Source: JACXVD01 sp020446665
GTDB lineage: Bacteria; Pseudomonadota; Alphaproteobacteria; Sphingomonadales; Sphingomonadaceae
Reading direction: 5' to 3'
Length of the DNA stretch: 64,000 nt
NCBI GenBank assembly: GCA_041396905.1
Contig: JAWKXQ010000002.1
Coordinates: 124,001-188,000, forward strand
Both the position numbers and the translations under genes were made by a program. A model generated the notes under the pieces. The model did no database searches. It was not told the origin of the DNA and was given only the letters and a program-made list of their open reading frames with translations. Of the stretch, positions 7,642-16,843 are shown piece by piece (position 1 is the first letter of the stretch; each line of letters starts with the position of its first letter).

Positions 7642-9243
7642 TTACAAATGCAGGTCTTGCGGCCGCGCCTTGCGCAGCCAGCCGGCCACCCACATGCGGG
7701 TTAGCGTCACAGCAGTGAAAACAGAGGTGAACAGCCCGATCACCAGCACCACGGCAAAGCCGCGGATGGGGCCAGAGCCGAAGATGAACAGCAGCACCCC
7801 GGCAATGAAGTTGGTGACATTGGCGTCATAAATCGCGCGGCTGGCTTCCTTGTAGCCATTTTCCACCGCAGCGATCACGCGCCGCCCGCGCTTGCGCTCT
7901 TCCCGGATGCGCTCATTAATCAGCACGTTGGCGTCCACCGCCGCACCGATGGTGAGCACGAAACCGGCAATGCCCGGCAGGGTCAGCGTGGTATTCATCA
8001 CCGCCATGATGCCCAGCAGCATCAGCACGTTGAGCACCAGCGCCGCCGTGGCGTAAACGCCGAAGCGGCCATAGCTGACAATCATCAGCGCGATCACCGC
8101 AACCGAGCCGATCATCATGGCGATCAGGCCCTTCTTGATCGAATCCGCACCAAGGTCCGGCCCGACGGTACGCTCTTCCACAACGGTCAGATCCACCGGC
8201 AGCGCACCTGAACGCAGTGAAATCGCCAGTGCATTGGCGCTTTCCACGGTAAAGCTGCCGGAAATCTGCGCGCTGCCACCCCGGATCGGTTCGTTGATAT
8301 TGGGGGCAGAGAGCACTTCGCCATCGAGAATGATAGCGAAGGGCTTGTTGACATTTTCCGTCGTCAGCTTGGCAAATTTGGCCGCGCCTTGCTGGTCAAA
8401 CTGGATAGAAACAACCGGCTCATTGCTGCGCTGCGTGTCGAAACTTTGCTGCGCGTTCACCAGGCTATCGCCCTGAATGCCGCCCAGTCGCCGCACGGCG
8501 ATGGAGGTGCCTTCATACGGTGTCCCGGCAGCATAAGGGAAAATCTCTGATCCGGGGGGCGCGATGCCTTGTTCCAGATCGGAAGGCAGCGCGGTCTGAT
8601 CCACCAGTTTGAATTCCAGCTTGGCCGTCTGCCCCAGAAGATCCTTCAACTGGTCAGGGTCCTGCAACCCCGGAACCTGCACCACGATGCGCGTGTCGCC
8701 TTGCCGGATGATAGTCGGCTCGCGCGTGCCCAGTTCGTCGATACGTTTGCGGACAACTTCGGTGGCGCTGTCCATCGCCTGTGTCACAGCATTATCGAGG
8801 CCTGCCTGAGTGGGCGTAAGGATGAAGCGGGTTTCATCCACCACTTCCATATCCCATTCCCGCACCAGCCCCGTGCCATTCATGGCGGGCAGCAAGGCTT
8901 CGCGCGCACGATCCACATCGGCTGCGCTTTCGACCATGAAGCTCAAGCGGCCATTCTTGGTCGAGACATCTCCGATGCGAATGCGCGGGTCGGCCTGACG
9001 CATCCGGCTGCGCACATCTTCTTCCATATTTTCAAGACGCTGCGCGGCAACCTGCTTGGGATTGGCTTCCAGCAGAATATGGCTGCCCCCGGCAAGGTCG
9101 AGGCCAAGATTGACCATCGGCTCCGGCAAGGCCTCGGGCCAGCGAATATTGGCGAGCGAGAAAATGGAAGGCAGCGCAGCGACAATGGCGATCAATGTGA
9201 CCAGCCAGAGCCAGACCTTGCGCCAGGTGGGGAATTCAAGCAT
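7642..9243 (-). CDS. secD: Protein translocase subunit SecD
   Basis: A 533-residue membrane partner of SecF. The start is the ATG at 9243 (MLEFPTWRKVWLWLV), preceded by AGGGG; a longer frame to 9318 adds a proline-rich stretch with no function. TM1 is followed by VNLGLDLAGGSHILLE, the SecD D1 motif, then the large periplasmic domain, IILDGEVLSAPNINEPI and RSGALPVDL. The C-terminal membrane block has VLTIGAAVDANVLINERIREE with the conserved Asp-Asn needed for proton coupling in the family. It is the middle gene of yajC-secD-secF. Confidence 0.98.
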   Translation of the reverse strand: MLEFPTWRKVWLWLVTLIAIVAALPSIFSLANIRWPEALPEPMVNLGLDLAGGSHILLEANPKQVAAQRLENMEEDVRSRMRQADPRIRIGDVSTKNGRLSFMVESAADVDRAREALLPAMNGTGLVREWDMEVVDETRFILTPTQAGLDNAVTQAMDSATEVVRKRIDELGTREPTIIRQGDTRIVVQVPGLQDPDQLKDLLGQTAKLEFKLVDQTALPSDLEQGIAPPGSEIFPYAAGTPYEGTSIAVRRLGGIQGDSLVNAQQSFDTQRSNEPVVSIQFDQQGAAKFAKLTTENVNKPFAIILDGEVLSAPNINEPIRGGSAQISGSFTVESANALAISLRSGALPVDLTVVEERTVGPDLGADSIKKGLIAMMIGSVAVIALMIVSYGRFGVYATAALVLNVLMLLGIMAVMNTTLTLPGIAGFVLTIGAAVDANVLINERIREERKRGRRVIAAVENGYKEASRAIYDANVTNFIAGVLLFIFGSGPIRGFAVVLVIGLFTSVFTAVTLTRMWVAGWLRKARPQDLHL

Positions 9244-9271
9244 CGGGAGAGCCCCTGAAAATCCGTGGCGA

Positions 9272-9595
9272 TTAATCGTTGGCGGCGGGGGTGCCGCCGG
9301 GCGGGATGATATCGCCAATGGTGGACTTCACTGCCTTCACCTTCACCCCCTGGGCGATTTCGATATCGGCATAATGCTCGTCAACCTTGACGACCTTGCC
9401 AACAAGGCCACCGGCAGTGACGACCTGATCGCCCTTCTTCATACCGGCAACTTTTTCGCGGTGCTGCTTCTGCTGGCGCATTTGCGGGCGAATGATCAGG
9501 AACCAGAAAATCGCGATCATGCCGACGATCGGCAGGAAGCTGACCCATGCCGGCGGTGCATCCGCACTGGCCGCTGCAGCGAGTAAATTCATCAT
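9272..9595 (-). CDS. yajC: Preprotein translocase accessory subunit YajC
   Basis: A 107-residue single-span membrane protein, first gene of yajC-secD-secF. The start is at 9595 or at the adjacent ATG at 9592. One TM helix (SFLPIVGMIAIFWFLIIRPQ) leads into the family motif RPQMRQQKQHREKVAGMKKGDQV and VVTAGGLVGKV. YajC associates with SecDF and the Sec translocon. The spacer upstream (9596-9824) shows no gene and probably holds the operon promoter. Confidence 0.97.
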   Translation of the reverse strand: MMNLLAAAASADAPPAWVSFLPIVGMIAIFWFLIIRPQMRQQKQHREKVAGMKKGDQVVTAGGLVGKVVKVDEHYADIEIAQGVKVKAVKSTIGDIIPPGGTPAAND

Positions 9596-9824
9596 AATGA
9601 GTGCCTGAACCTCTTGGAAAAGCGCGATATGGGGATAGCCTCAACCAGTGTTCAAGACCCTGATTGCGCGACGCTCCCCAAAATTTGGCCGCGACTAGCA
9701 GTTAACCACTGACAGAGCAATTGATTGCGCCGCGACAGCCACAGAACTTGTCCATTTCAAAAGCCGCTCACCAGCGCTTGCCAAGGGTGTTGGCACACCC
9801 TATAGGGCCGCCCTCCACTGGTAT

Positions 9825-9901
9825 CGGGACGTGGCGCAGTCTGGTAGCGCACTATACTGGGGGTGTAGGGGTCGCTGGTTCGAATCCAGTCGTCCCGACC
9901 A
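9825..9901 (+). tRNA. tRNA-Pro (GGG anticodon)
   Basis: Full cloverleaf. The acceptor stem CGGGACG pairs with CGTCCCG, the D arm is GCGC...GCGC, and the anticodon stem CTATA/TGTAG holds the loop CTGGGGG (anticodon GGG). The T arm is GCTGG-TTCGAAT-CCAGT, with encoded CCA at 9899-9901. It lies between yajC and the WS/DGAT gene. Confidence 0.97.
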
Positions 9902-9913
9902 GTGGAATTCCTG

Positions 9914-11485
9914 TCAGCTTGATTTTTTGGACGCTGCCTTGCGGGTCGCGGGCTTGCGCACTGCTGCCACCTTTTTCGCGGCCGGCTTGCGCTTTGCTGC
10001 AGGCTTTTTGGCCGGAGCTGGCTTTGGCGCGGCGCCCGCTTCTGCCGCAGCAGCCGCCATCCCTGCAGCGGCCTCCTTCATCTCTTCAAAGCTGGCGCGG
10101 ATGCAGTCCATGTAGAAGGCGATATCCGGCATGATTTCGCGGAAGGAGGTGACGGAAATGGTCGATTCAAAATCCAGCCCGGTAATCGCATGGAACACGC
10201 CGGACAGATTGATGATCGGGCCATAACCAGCTGAACAGATCACCTTGGCCCCGGTGAAATAATGCCCGCCCCGTGGCGGCGGGGAATTGGAAATCACCAC
10301 ATTGGCGATGGCCGGTGTTTCCATGTCGAATTTTTCCGGCATGGAAAGCATTTCCCCCAGCACACGGTGGCGCAGCGGATAGGGGGTCATGGCCAGCAAA
10401 TGCGCGAAGAAATCACCGCCAATCGCGGTCGCCTGCGCCTTGCCGCCCAGCGAGCTTTCCGTGATCGCGCGCAACCGCTCCAGCGGATCGGCAATATTGG
10501 TCGCCAGCGAGACCCGCATGCCCGAAACATAATTCCCGCCATCGATCGGATTGCCTTCGCGCACATTGATCGGGCAGAAGGAATAGAGCGATTTTTCAGG
10601 CAATTCCCCATGCTTGTTGAGATAGTGCCGCATGCCGCCGGCGATGATCGCCAGAATCAGATCATTCATCTTCGGCTTGCCCAGGGCGGTGCGCAGCGCC
10701 TGCATCTCCACCATTGGCAGGCTGACAAAATCCCACACACGATGGGACGTGACCGGCTGCTGAAAGCGGGTCTTGGGCGCGAGCATGCCGCGGAAACTGT
10801 CAGCCAGCTTGCCGCCCTTGGCTCCTGTCTTGGCGCTGGCGGCCAGCCCTTTGCCCATTTCCGGCAAGGCTTTGACATTATCGACCCACTGCTTGAACCC
10901 TTCCTGCAATGAACTGACTGTCCAGCCAAGCATGTCCGGTTCGCGTTCCGGCACCCAGCGCTTTTCCGGCGGGAGCGGTTCGTAATCGGGCGAATCCTGC
11001 ATGAAGGTCCACATGGTCGCCCCGGCGGCAGCACCATCAAACACCGCATGGTGCATCTTCATCAGCACGGCAAAGGCATCATCCGGCACGCCTTCCAGCT
11101 CTTCCAGCCCTTCGATGATATACATTTCCCACAGCGGGCGATGCATATCCATCGGGCGGGAAATCAGGCGCGATGTCAGGATCTTGAGCTGGCGCCAGTC
11201 ACGCGGCTTGGGCAGTCCGATATGGCGGACGTGAAATTCCAGATCGAAATCGGGATCGTCAATCAGGCGCGGTTCGTCCAGCCCCAGCGGGTGATAGACC
11301 AGCTTGCGCCGCAGATTGGGCGCCAGGTGCAGCCGGGTTTCGACATATTGCAGAATATCGCGATGGCGCACGAAGTGGCCGGGCGCAGTCGATGTATCAC
11401 ACACCATCAAGCCACCAATGCTGAGCGGCGCGTTGGGTGTTTCCAGATCAAGGAATATCGCGTCGCTCGCTGAAATCCTGCGCAT
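9914..11485 (-). CDS. Wax ester synthase / acyl-CoA:diacylglycerol acyltransferase (WS/DGAT)
   Basis: A 523-residue acyltransferase that esterifies long-chain alcohols or diacylglycerol with acyl-CoA to make wax esters or triacylglycerol. The N-terminal part (ISASDAIFLDLETPNAPLSIGGL) and the catalytic HHxxxDG motif in KMHHAVFDGAAAG define the family. The ISNSPPPRGG and C-terminal conserved domain (YGPIINLSGVFHAITGLDFES) are also present. An unusual tail of about 50 residues is rich in Ala, Lys and Pro (KKPAAKRKPAAKK, RKPATRKAASKKSS), like histone H1-type tails. The gene is 57 bases downstream of a patatin-like lipase on the same strand, suggesting linked synthesis and turnover of neutral lipid. 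Confidence 0.93.
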   Translation of the reverse strand: MRRISASDAIFLDLETPNAPLSIGGLMVCDTSTAPGHFVRHRDILQYVETRLHLAPNLRRKLVYHPLGLDEPRLIDDPDFDLEFHVRHIGLPKPRDWRQLKILTSRLISRPMDMHRPLWEMYIIEGLEELEGVPDDAFAVLMKMHHAVFDGAAAGATMWTFMQDSPDYEPLPPEKRWVPEREPDMLGWTVSSLQEGFKQWVDNVKALPEMGKGLAASAKTGAKGGKLADSFRGMLAPKTRFQQPVTSHRVWDFVSLPMVEMQALRTALGKPKMNDLILAIIAGGMRHYLNKHGELPEKSLYSFCPINVREGNPIDGGNYVSGMRVSLATNIADPLERLRAITESSLGGKAQATAIGGDFFAHLLAMTPYPLRHRVLGEMLSMPEKFDMETPAIANVVISNSPPPRGGHYFTGAKVICSAGYGPIINLSGVFHAITGLDFESTISVTSFREIMPDIAFYMDCIRASFEEMKEAAAGMAAAAAEAGAAPKPAPAKKPAAKRKPAAKKVAAVRKPATRKAASKKSS

Positions 11486-11542
11486 GGCTGCTTCTCCCCT
11501 GTTGTGTGCTGGCCCGGACGTTACCGCAATTTTCGCAGACCG

Positions 11543-13039
11543 TCAGCTTTTCCTGCTGCGCCGCTTGCGCTGCCCCAGGGCCGTTTGCGCATGGGCCACA
11601 TGCCCTGCCCCAACCGCTTCATAATCCACAAGGATATGCTCCAGCTTGCGGCTGATGGCTGTCTGCAGGCGGACCATTTCGACCTTGGGCCAGCATGTCC
11701 GCTCTCCCATGTCGATCAGCATGGCGATCTCGTCTGCGCTGAGCGGTGACAGCAGCTTGGCCGGCGGCCAGTAAAGCGGTGGCCGGATGATATTGATATC
11801 ACCCAGATAATCCTGATTAAGCACGGATAGCGACATACTCGCCATTTCCTGCAATTTGGGCGCAAACATGGAAAGCGGCTTTTCCAACAATTGCAAATTG
11901 AGCGTGGCCCAGGTCTTGGCCGATGATCCGACTGCGCGTTTGACCGATTCAAAGGTCGATTGCGGCTGCTTCATATCGGTGGTGAACGGCGTGATCAGCG
12001 GATTTGCCTGGCTGACAATATGGTGATTCACACCATAAAGGCGCGAAAGCCGCTTGGTCGGCAGATCATGCGTGACAGAACCATCGACCCATTGCCTGTC
12101 GGGCAAATAGGGCACCCGCCGCCCGCGATGGTCCCGCGCCATCAGCGTGACCGGGGGATAGACACCCGGCACAGCGCAACTGGCCAGCACTGCCTCGCGG
12201 ATGCAGACATTGGGCGAGGTGATCGCGTTGAGCAGCCGCCCGTTCTGGTGCTTTTCCGCCGGAGCGACAGAAATATTCAGATGCCGCCCGGTCAGTTCCC
12301 AGGCCTGCTGGAAAGTCAGGTCGGGCACTACACGGGCGATGGATTTGGCCACCATTTCCTGCGCTGCCTTGTCCCCCAGCCACAGCGAGGCAACACCTTC
12401 TGCCGGTTCGTGATGCTGCATGTCGTGCAGTTCGTTCACTTGCAGCAATTCAGCCAGTTCCTCGTCCGAATGGGTGCACAGCATGGCCCCCACTGCCGAT
12501 CCGCCGCTGGACCCGGAAATGATCGAGGGCAGCAGCCCTTCGCCGAGCAGCGCCCGCGCCACACCGACATGAAAATAGAGGAACGATCCCGAACCGCTCA
12601 ACAGCAGGGCTGAACAGCCATAACAATGCGATGCGCGGTGGAAGAAATCGAGCTTTTCCTCGAACGGAATATCATTTTCCTGCGTACCCGACAGATGATC
12701 GAGCGCGTCGACCACAGCATCGACATAATCATGAATCAGCCGCTTGGTGCCGAAACGCGCCTCGCGCCACAGCTGCTCATTGGCGATCCCGTCCATATTG
12801 CCATGGATGCCCTCATTGAGCGTGAAGAGCAGTGCGTGATCATCCCCCCGCTCGCGCAGATCGCGCAGCAGGTCCAGCCGCCGCCGGATCGAACGGTGAT
12901 CAAACAGGCTGCTCGCCTCGGCCTCGCGCCAGGTCTGTTTGCCATTGCCAGCGTCCAGCGTCTGGGCGGCCTGCGCCCAATCTGCATAGCTGCGTGCCTG
13001 TTCGAGAGGCTTTTCGACATAGAGAACCGTGTTCGTCAT
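11543..13039 (-). CDS. DUF3336 / patatin-like phospholipase
   Basis: A 498-residue lipid acyl hydrolase. The start is the ATG at 13039 (MTNTVLYVEKP); nine further upstream codons are not needed. The N-terminal DUF3336 segment (YADWAQAAQTLDAGNGKQTWREAE ... LFDHRSIRRRLDLLRDL) is the one found in the yeast Tgl3/4/5 triacylglycerol lipases. The patatin domain has an oxyanion-like stretch SGSGSFLYFHVG, the nucleophile Ser in GSSGG, and the dyad Asp in WVDGS. Pairing with the WS/DGAT gene supports a role in storage-lipid mobilisation. No signal peptide, so it is cytoplasmic or lipid-droplet associated. Confidence 0.92.
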   Translation of the reverse strand: MTNTVLYVEKPLEQARSYADWAQAAQTLDAGNGKQTWREAEASSLFDHRSIRRRLDLLRDLRERGDDHALLFTLNEGIHGNMDGIANEQLWREARFGTKRLIHDYVDAVVDALDHLSGTQENDIPFEEKLDFFHRASHCYGCSALLLSGSGSFLYFHVGVARALLGEGLLPSIISGSSGGSAVGAMLCTHSDEELAELLQVNELHDMQHHEPAEGVASLWLGDKAAQEMVAKSIARVVPDLTFQQAWELTGRHLNISVAPAEKHQNGRLLNAITSPNVCIREAVLASCAVPGVYPPVTLMARDHRGRRVPYLPDRQWVDGSVTHDLPTKRLSRLYGVNHHIVSQANPLITPFTTDMKQPQSTFESVKRAVGSSAKTWATLNLQLLEKPLSMFAPKLQEMASMSLSVLNQDYLGDINIIRPPLYWPPAKLLSPLSADEIAMLIDMGERTCWPKVEMVRLQTAISRKLEHILVDYEAVGAGHVAHAQTALGQRKRRSRKS

Positions 13040-13176
13040 GCACGCCCTATACAGGAATAGTTTCAAAAAACGACCTGCTTTGCGCGCCCCGCCCTCACAC
13101 CTCTTATTGGTGATACAATTTTCCTACATGAACCACTTTGGTTATTCGAAGGCGACTCGCCCCTGGAGACTTTGCC

Positions 13177-13590
13177 ATGCCCCTGATCGAAACGCTTATC
13201 GGCCCGATTGCTTCCATCATCGACAAGGTGATCCCTGACCCAGAGGCCCGGCGGAAGGCCAAGCTGGAATTGCTCGAATTGCAGGGTTCGCAAGAGCTCA
13301 AAACCATCGAGACCCGCCTTTCCGCCATCGTGGCAGAGGCCAATTCCGCAGACCCGTGGACCAGCCGCGCCCGGCCCAGCTTCCTCTATGTGATGTATGC
13401 GATGATATTATGGGCCCTGCCCATGGGCGTGCTCGCCGCCTTCAACCCCGGCGCGGCAAAGGACATTGCCAGCGGGATGAACGCCTATCTCAATGGCCTG
13501 CCGGAACCGCTCTACGCGCTCTTCGGCACCGGCTATCTCGGCTACACCGCCGCGCGCCAATGGGGCAAGGTCAAGGGCGTGGAGCGGTGA
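13177..13590 (+). CDS. 3TM holin family protein (gene-transfer-agent holin type)
   Basis: A 137-residue protein starting at the ATG at 13177 (MPLIETLIGPIASIIDKVIPDPEA) with GGAG upstream. A soluble amphipathic N-terminus with a long helix (RRKAKLELLELQGSQELKTIETRLSAI) precedes DPWTSRARPSFLYVMYAMILWALPMGVL. A second hydrophobic segment follows around LYALFGTGYLGYTAARQWGK. This matches the holin 3TM family linked to release of gene transfer agents. No capsid, portal or endolysin gene lies nearby, so it stands alone here. Its last 20 bases overlap the end of the HNH-like gene on the other strand. Confidence 0.85.
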   Translation: MPLIETLIGPIASIIDKVIPDPEARRKAKLELLELQGSQELKTIETRLSAIVAEANSADPWTSRARPSFLYVMYAMILWALPMGVLAAFNPGAAKDIASGMNAYLNGLPEPLYALFGTGYLGYTAARQWGKVKGVER

Positions 13591-14392
13591 ACCAGCCAGC
13601 AAAACCAAGGCAAATCCATCGTAAGCTTTCCGACATGGATTCTATCCGATCACCCACTGCATTCCCCGACATAGCCTTGGGTTTACCACCATAAATTGGC
13701 ATCTGACTTGGCAAAAGAGGCTCAAATCCGTGCCGAACGAGCCAACCATCCGTATTCGGGATTTCTCTTGGAAAATAGCAGGAAACACCCACGAGATGCC
13801 CGAAGCTCATAAGCGTCAGCGGCATCCCTCGCTTATCTTCTGGACGAATTGGCACCTTAGGATCGCCGACCCCCCTTGTTCTTTTATATACGTTGTCAAA
13901 ATATCTATCTTGGCGCCCAATTCCAATAGTCCATCTTTCTGTTGGCAAGCCTTCAACTCGAAACCTTTCACGCTCATTCTTAGGAATTACCTGCGTGCTC
14001 ACATCAGCAAATTCCCAACTCATGGAAAACAGTATCAACCAGTTGGAAACCGCAATCCTCTCTGCTTCTCCGATTGCGACCCACTCTCCTTCAGTCAGCT
14101 TTTTCAGATAAGGAAGTGCTTCGTCTAAAATGCGCTTCATCCATCCCTGGTTGCATTCACGACATGCAATCTTCAATGACTGCCGTCGAAGCGCACCGGG
14201 GCGATTTAGGCCACCTAGTGCTGGGACCCTTGACCGAGCATGCACTGGGCCTTCGAACTTTATTAGCCGATGATCAAAGTGAGTTGGCTGATAAGGCCTC
14301 AACGACCTTTTCGCCCATGAGCCAAAAAAGTGTTCTGCAGTTACACCTTCAGCACCACAATATTTGCATCGCTGTTTGAACTGATTGGTCAT
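13571..14392 (-). CDS. HNH-like zinc-motif protein (putative endonuclease)
   Basis: A 273-residue protein from an obviously A+T-richer stretch than its neighbours. The N-terminus has CKYCG (Cys9, Cys12), then AEHFFGSWAKR with His21, and later CRECNQGWM (Cys77, Cys80, Asn81). CxxC...EH.F...CxxCN is the zinc-bound HNH arrangement. The remainder (YLKKLTEGEW, ISNWLILFSMSWEFADV-type helices, SFGHLVGVSCYF) is not recognised. The reading frame ends inside the 3' end of the holin gene, so its last few residues (about FTAPRP) are antisense holin sequence. The composition and overlap suggest an acquired gene inserted beside the holin. Activity is unproven. Confidence 0.72.
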   Translation of the reverse strand: MTNQFKQRCKYCGAEGVTAEHFFGSWAKRSLRPYQPTHFDHRLIKFEGPVHARSRVPALGGLNRPGALRRQSLKIACRECNQGWMKRILDEALPYLKKLTEGEWVAIGEAERIAVSNWLILFSMSWEFADVSTQVIPKNERERFRVEGLPTERWTIGIGRQDRYFDNVYKRTRGVGDPKVPIRPEDKRGMPLTLMSFGHLVGVSCYFPREIPNTDGWLVRHGFEPLLPSQMPIYGGKPKAMSGNAVGDRIESMSESLRWICLGFAGWFTAPRP

Positions 14393-14448
14393 GAGTAAAC
14401 CTGCACCGGCTGCTTGTTTCCCAATTAAACCGATAGTAGCGGTCTTCT

Positions 14449-14883
14449 ATGACCAACACCATCTACGTCCTCAACGGCCCCAATCTCAACCTGCTCGGCA
14501 TGCGCGAGCCGGAGATTTACGGGACGGACACGCTCGATGATATTGCCGGAATGCTGGAAGATCGCGGGCGCGAGCTGGGGCTCGACATTGATATGCGCCA
14601 GTCCAATCACGAAGGGCATCTGGTTGACTGGCTGCACGAGGCGCAGGCCGAAGGGGCCAAGGCCGTGCTGCTCAATGCCGGGGCCTATACCCACACCTCC
14701 ATCGCGCTGCATGATGCGATAAAGTCGATCCGCACGCCGGTGATCGAAGTGCATCTGTCAGACCCCGAAACGCGCGAGCCGTTTCGCCATATTTCCTATG
14801 TGGGCATGGCGGCGGTTGACTGTGTGAAGGGGCTCGGCGCGCAAAGCTATGTTGTGGCGCTGGAAAAGGCTGCCGCGCTTTGA
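14449..14883 (+). CDS. aroQ: 3-dehydroquinate dehydratase, type II
   Basis: A 144-residue cytoplasmic shikimate-pathway enzyme converting 3-dehydroquinate to 3-dehydroshikimate. The opening NGPNLNLLGMREPEIYG contains the flexible-loop Arg19 and catalytic Tyr24. QSNHEGHLVDWLHEA, LNAGAYTHTSIALHDA and the closing EVHLSDPETREPFRHIS carry the substrate-binding Asn, the catalytic His and the acidic loop. It is followed by accB and accC on the same strand, a recurrent alphaproteobacterial order. Confidence 0.98.
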   Translation: MTNTIYVLNGPNLNLLGMREPEIYGTDTLDDIAGMLEDRGRELGLDIDMRQSNHEGHLVDWLHEAQAEGAKAVLLNAGAYTHTSIALHDAIKSIRTPVIEVHLSDPETREPFRHISYVGMAAVDCVKGLGAQSYVVALEKAAAL

Positions 14884-14962
14884 AATCCCTCCTCCCCCCT
14901 TGCCAGCGCCGCCTGCCCCGCGCATAGGCACTGGCAGCAACAGGATAGAAGAAGGCACCAAA

Positions 14963-15457
14963 ATGGCCGAAACCAAGGGCGCAGCCGGGCGCAAGTCCGG
15001 CATGGATATTGACAGCAAGCTGGTTCGCGAACTGGCGGAACTGCTGGCTGAAACCGGGCTCACTGAAATCGAAGTCGAAGATGGGGACCGCAAGGTTCGC
15101 GTATCGCGCAGCGCGCCTGCTGCCGTTGCAGCGCCTGCAACGGTTGCAGTAGCCGCCCCTGCCCCCGCTCCCGCTCCGGCCCCCGCCGCTGCGGCCCCGA
15201 GCCCGGCCCCGGCAGACGACCACGCCAATGCGATGAAATCGCCCATGGTCGGCACCTGCTATCTCGCCCCCGAACCGGGCTCTGCCAATTTCGTCAGCGT
15301 CGGCGACAAGGTAAATGCAGGCGATACGCTGCTGATCATCGAGGCCATGAAGGTAATGAACCCGATTGCGGCCGACAAATCCGGCACAGTCCAGGCAATT
15401 CTGGTCGATAATGCGCAGCCGGTCGAATTCGACCAGCCGCTGGTTGTGATCGGCTGA
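14963..15457 (+). CDS. accB: Acetyl-CoA carboxylase biotin carboxyl carrier protein
   Basis: A 164-residue carrier whose biotin shuttles CO2 between biotin carboxylase and the carboxyltransferase in fatty-acid synthesis. The start is the ATG at 14963 (MAETKGAAGRKSGMD), 7 bases after GAAGG. Residues 13-50 are the N-terminal BCCP domain, then an Ala/Pro linker (about 51-85), then the biotinyl domain with IIEAMKVMNPI; Lys130 is the biotinylated residue. Eleven bases separate it from accC. Confidence 0.98.
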   Translation: MAETKGAAGRKSGMDIDSKLVRELAELLAETGLTEIEVEDGDRKVRVSRSAPAAVAAPATVAVAAPAPAPAPAPAAAAPSPAPADDHANAMKSPMVGTCYLAPEPGSANFVSVGDKVNAGDTLLIIEAMKVMNPIAADKSGTVQAILVDNAQPVEFDQPLVVIG

Positions 15458-15468
15458 GAGGCTCAGGC

Positions 15469-16821
15469 ATGGCAATTCGTCGCATTCTGATCGCCAATCG
15501 CGGTGAAATCGCACTGCGCATCCACCGCGCTGCGCATGAAATGGGGATCGAGACAGTCGCGGTGCATTCCACCGCCGATGCCGATGCCATGCATGTGCGG
15601 CTGGCCGACCATGCGGTGTGCATCGGCCCGCCCTCTGCGACCGATTCCTATCTCAATGTCGCCGCGATCATCTCTGCGGCGGAAGTGACGGACGCCGATG
15701 CCATCCATCCCGGCTATGGCTTCCTGTCCGAAAACGCGAAATTCGCAGAAATCGTCGAAGCGCATGACATTGCGTGGATCGGCCCCAAGCCCGAACATAT
15801 CCGCACCATGGGCGACAAGGTGGAAGCCAAGCGCACCGCCGGGAAACTCGGCCTGCCGCTGGTCCCCGGATCGGATGGCGCGGTGGAGACGTTTGACGAA
15901 GCCCGCAAGGTGGCCGCTGAATGCGGCTATCCGGTGCTGGCCAAGGCGGCCAGTGGCGGCGGCGGGCGCGGGATGAAGGTGATCCAGCACGAAGGCGAGC
16001 TGGAAAGCCAGATCAGCCAGGCCAAGGCCGAAGCCAAGGCCGCCTTTGGCGATGACACCATCTATATCGAGAAATATCTCGGCAATCCGCGCCATATTGA
16101 ATTCCAGGTCTTCGGCGATGGCAAGGGCAATGCCATCCATCTGGGCGAGCGTGACTGCTCGCTGCAGCGCCGCCACCAGAAAGTGCTGGAAGAAGCGCCC
16201 AGCCCCGTCATCTCTGCCGAAGAGCGGGAGCGGATGGGCATGATCTGCGCCAATGCCATGGCCGATATGGGCTATCGCGGCGCAGGCACGATCGAATTCC
16301 TGTGGGAAGATGGCGAGTTCTATTTCATCGAAATGAACACCCGCCTGCAGGTTGAACACCCCGTGACCGAAGCGATCACAGGCGTCGATCTGGTGCGCGA
16401 ACAGATCCGCGTGGCCGATGGCAAGCCGCTGTCGGTGAAGCAGGAAGAGCTGGTCTTTTCCGGCCATGCGATCGAATGCCGCATCAATGCGGAAGACGCC
16501 TTCACCTTCGCCCCCAGCCCTGGCAAGATCACCCATTACCACCCGGCCGGCGGGATGCATGTGCGTGTCGATTCAGGGCTTTACGCCGGATATTCGATCC
16601 CGCCCTATTACGATTCCATGATCGCCAAGCTGATCGTCTATGGCCGCAACCGCGAAGGCTGCATCATGCGCCTGCGCCGCGCGCTGGAAGAAATGGTGGT
16701 GGAAGGGGTAAAGACATCCATCCCGCTGCATCAGGAATTGCTGCGGCAAGACGATGTGCTCAATGGCGACTACAGCATCAAATGGCTGGAAGAATGGCTG
16801 GCAGAGCGGAACGCGGGCTAG
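15469..16821 (+). CDS. accC: Acetyl-CoA carboxylase biotin carboxylase subunit
   Basis: A 450-residue ATP-grasp enzyme that carboxylates the biotin on AccB. The preATP-grasp domain begins RRILIANRGEIALRIHRAA. The glycine-rich loop KAASGGGGRGMK, GERDCSLQRRHQKVLEEAP, FYFIEMNTRLQVEHPVTE and the C-terminal HAIECRINAEDA are all present at expected spacing. Length is normal for the family. It closes the aroQ-accB-accC operon and converges on the cytochrome gene. Confidence 0.99.
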   Translation: MAIRRILIANRGEIALRIHRAAHEMGIETVAVHSTADADAMHVRLADHAVCIGPPSATDSYLNVAAIISAAEVTDADAIHPGYGFLSENAKFAEIVEAHDIAWIGPKPEHIRTMGDKVEAKRTAGKLGLPLVPGSDGAVETFDEARKVAAECGYPVLAKAASGGGGRGMKVIQHEGELESQISQAKAEAKAAFGDDTIYIEKYLGNPRHIEFQVFGDGKGNAIHLGERDCSLQRRHQKVLEEAPSPVISAEERERMGMICANAMADMGYRGAGTIEFLWEDGEFYFIEMNTRLQVEHPVTEAITGVDLVREQIRVADGKPLSVKQEELVFSGHAIECRINAEDAFTFAPSPGKITHYHPAGGMHVRVDSGLYAGYSIPPYYDSMIAKLIVYGRNREGCIMRLRRALEEMVVEGVKTSIPLHQELLRQDDVLNGDYSIKWLEEWLAERNAG

Positions 16822-16843
16822 GCGCCCCACCGCTCAGCCAGAC

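Noticed and set aside
9596..9824. Possible small RNA or gene upstream of tRNA-Pro
   Set aside because: No ORF with protein-like features and no convincing stem-loop; probably the yajC promoter region only.
13177..13590. Gene transfer agent cluster or prophage
   Set aside because: Only the holin is present; no capsid, portal, tail or lysis genes lie on either side.
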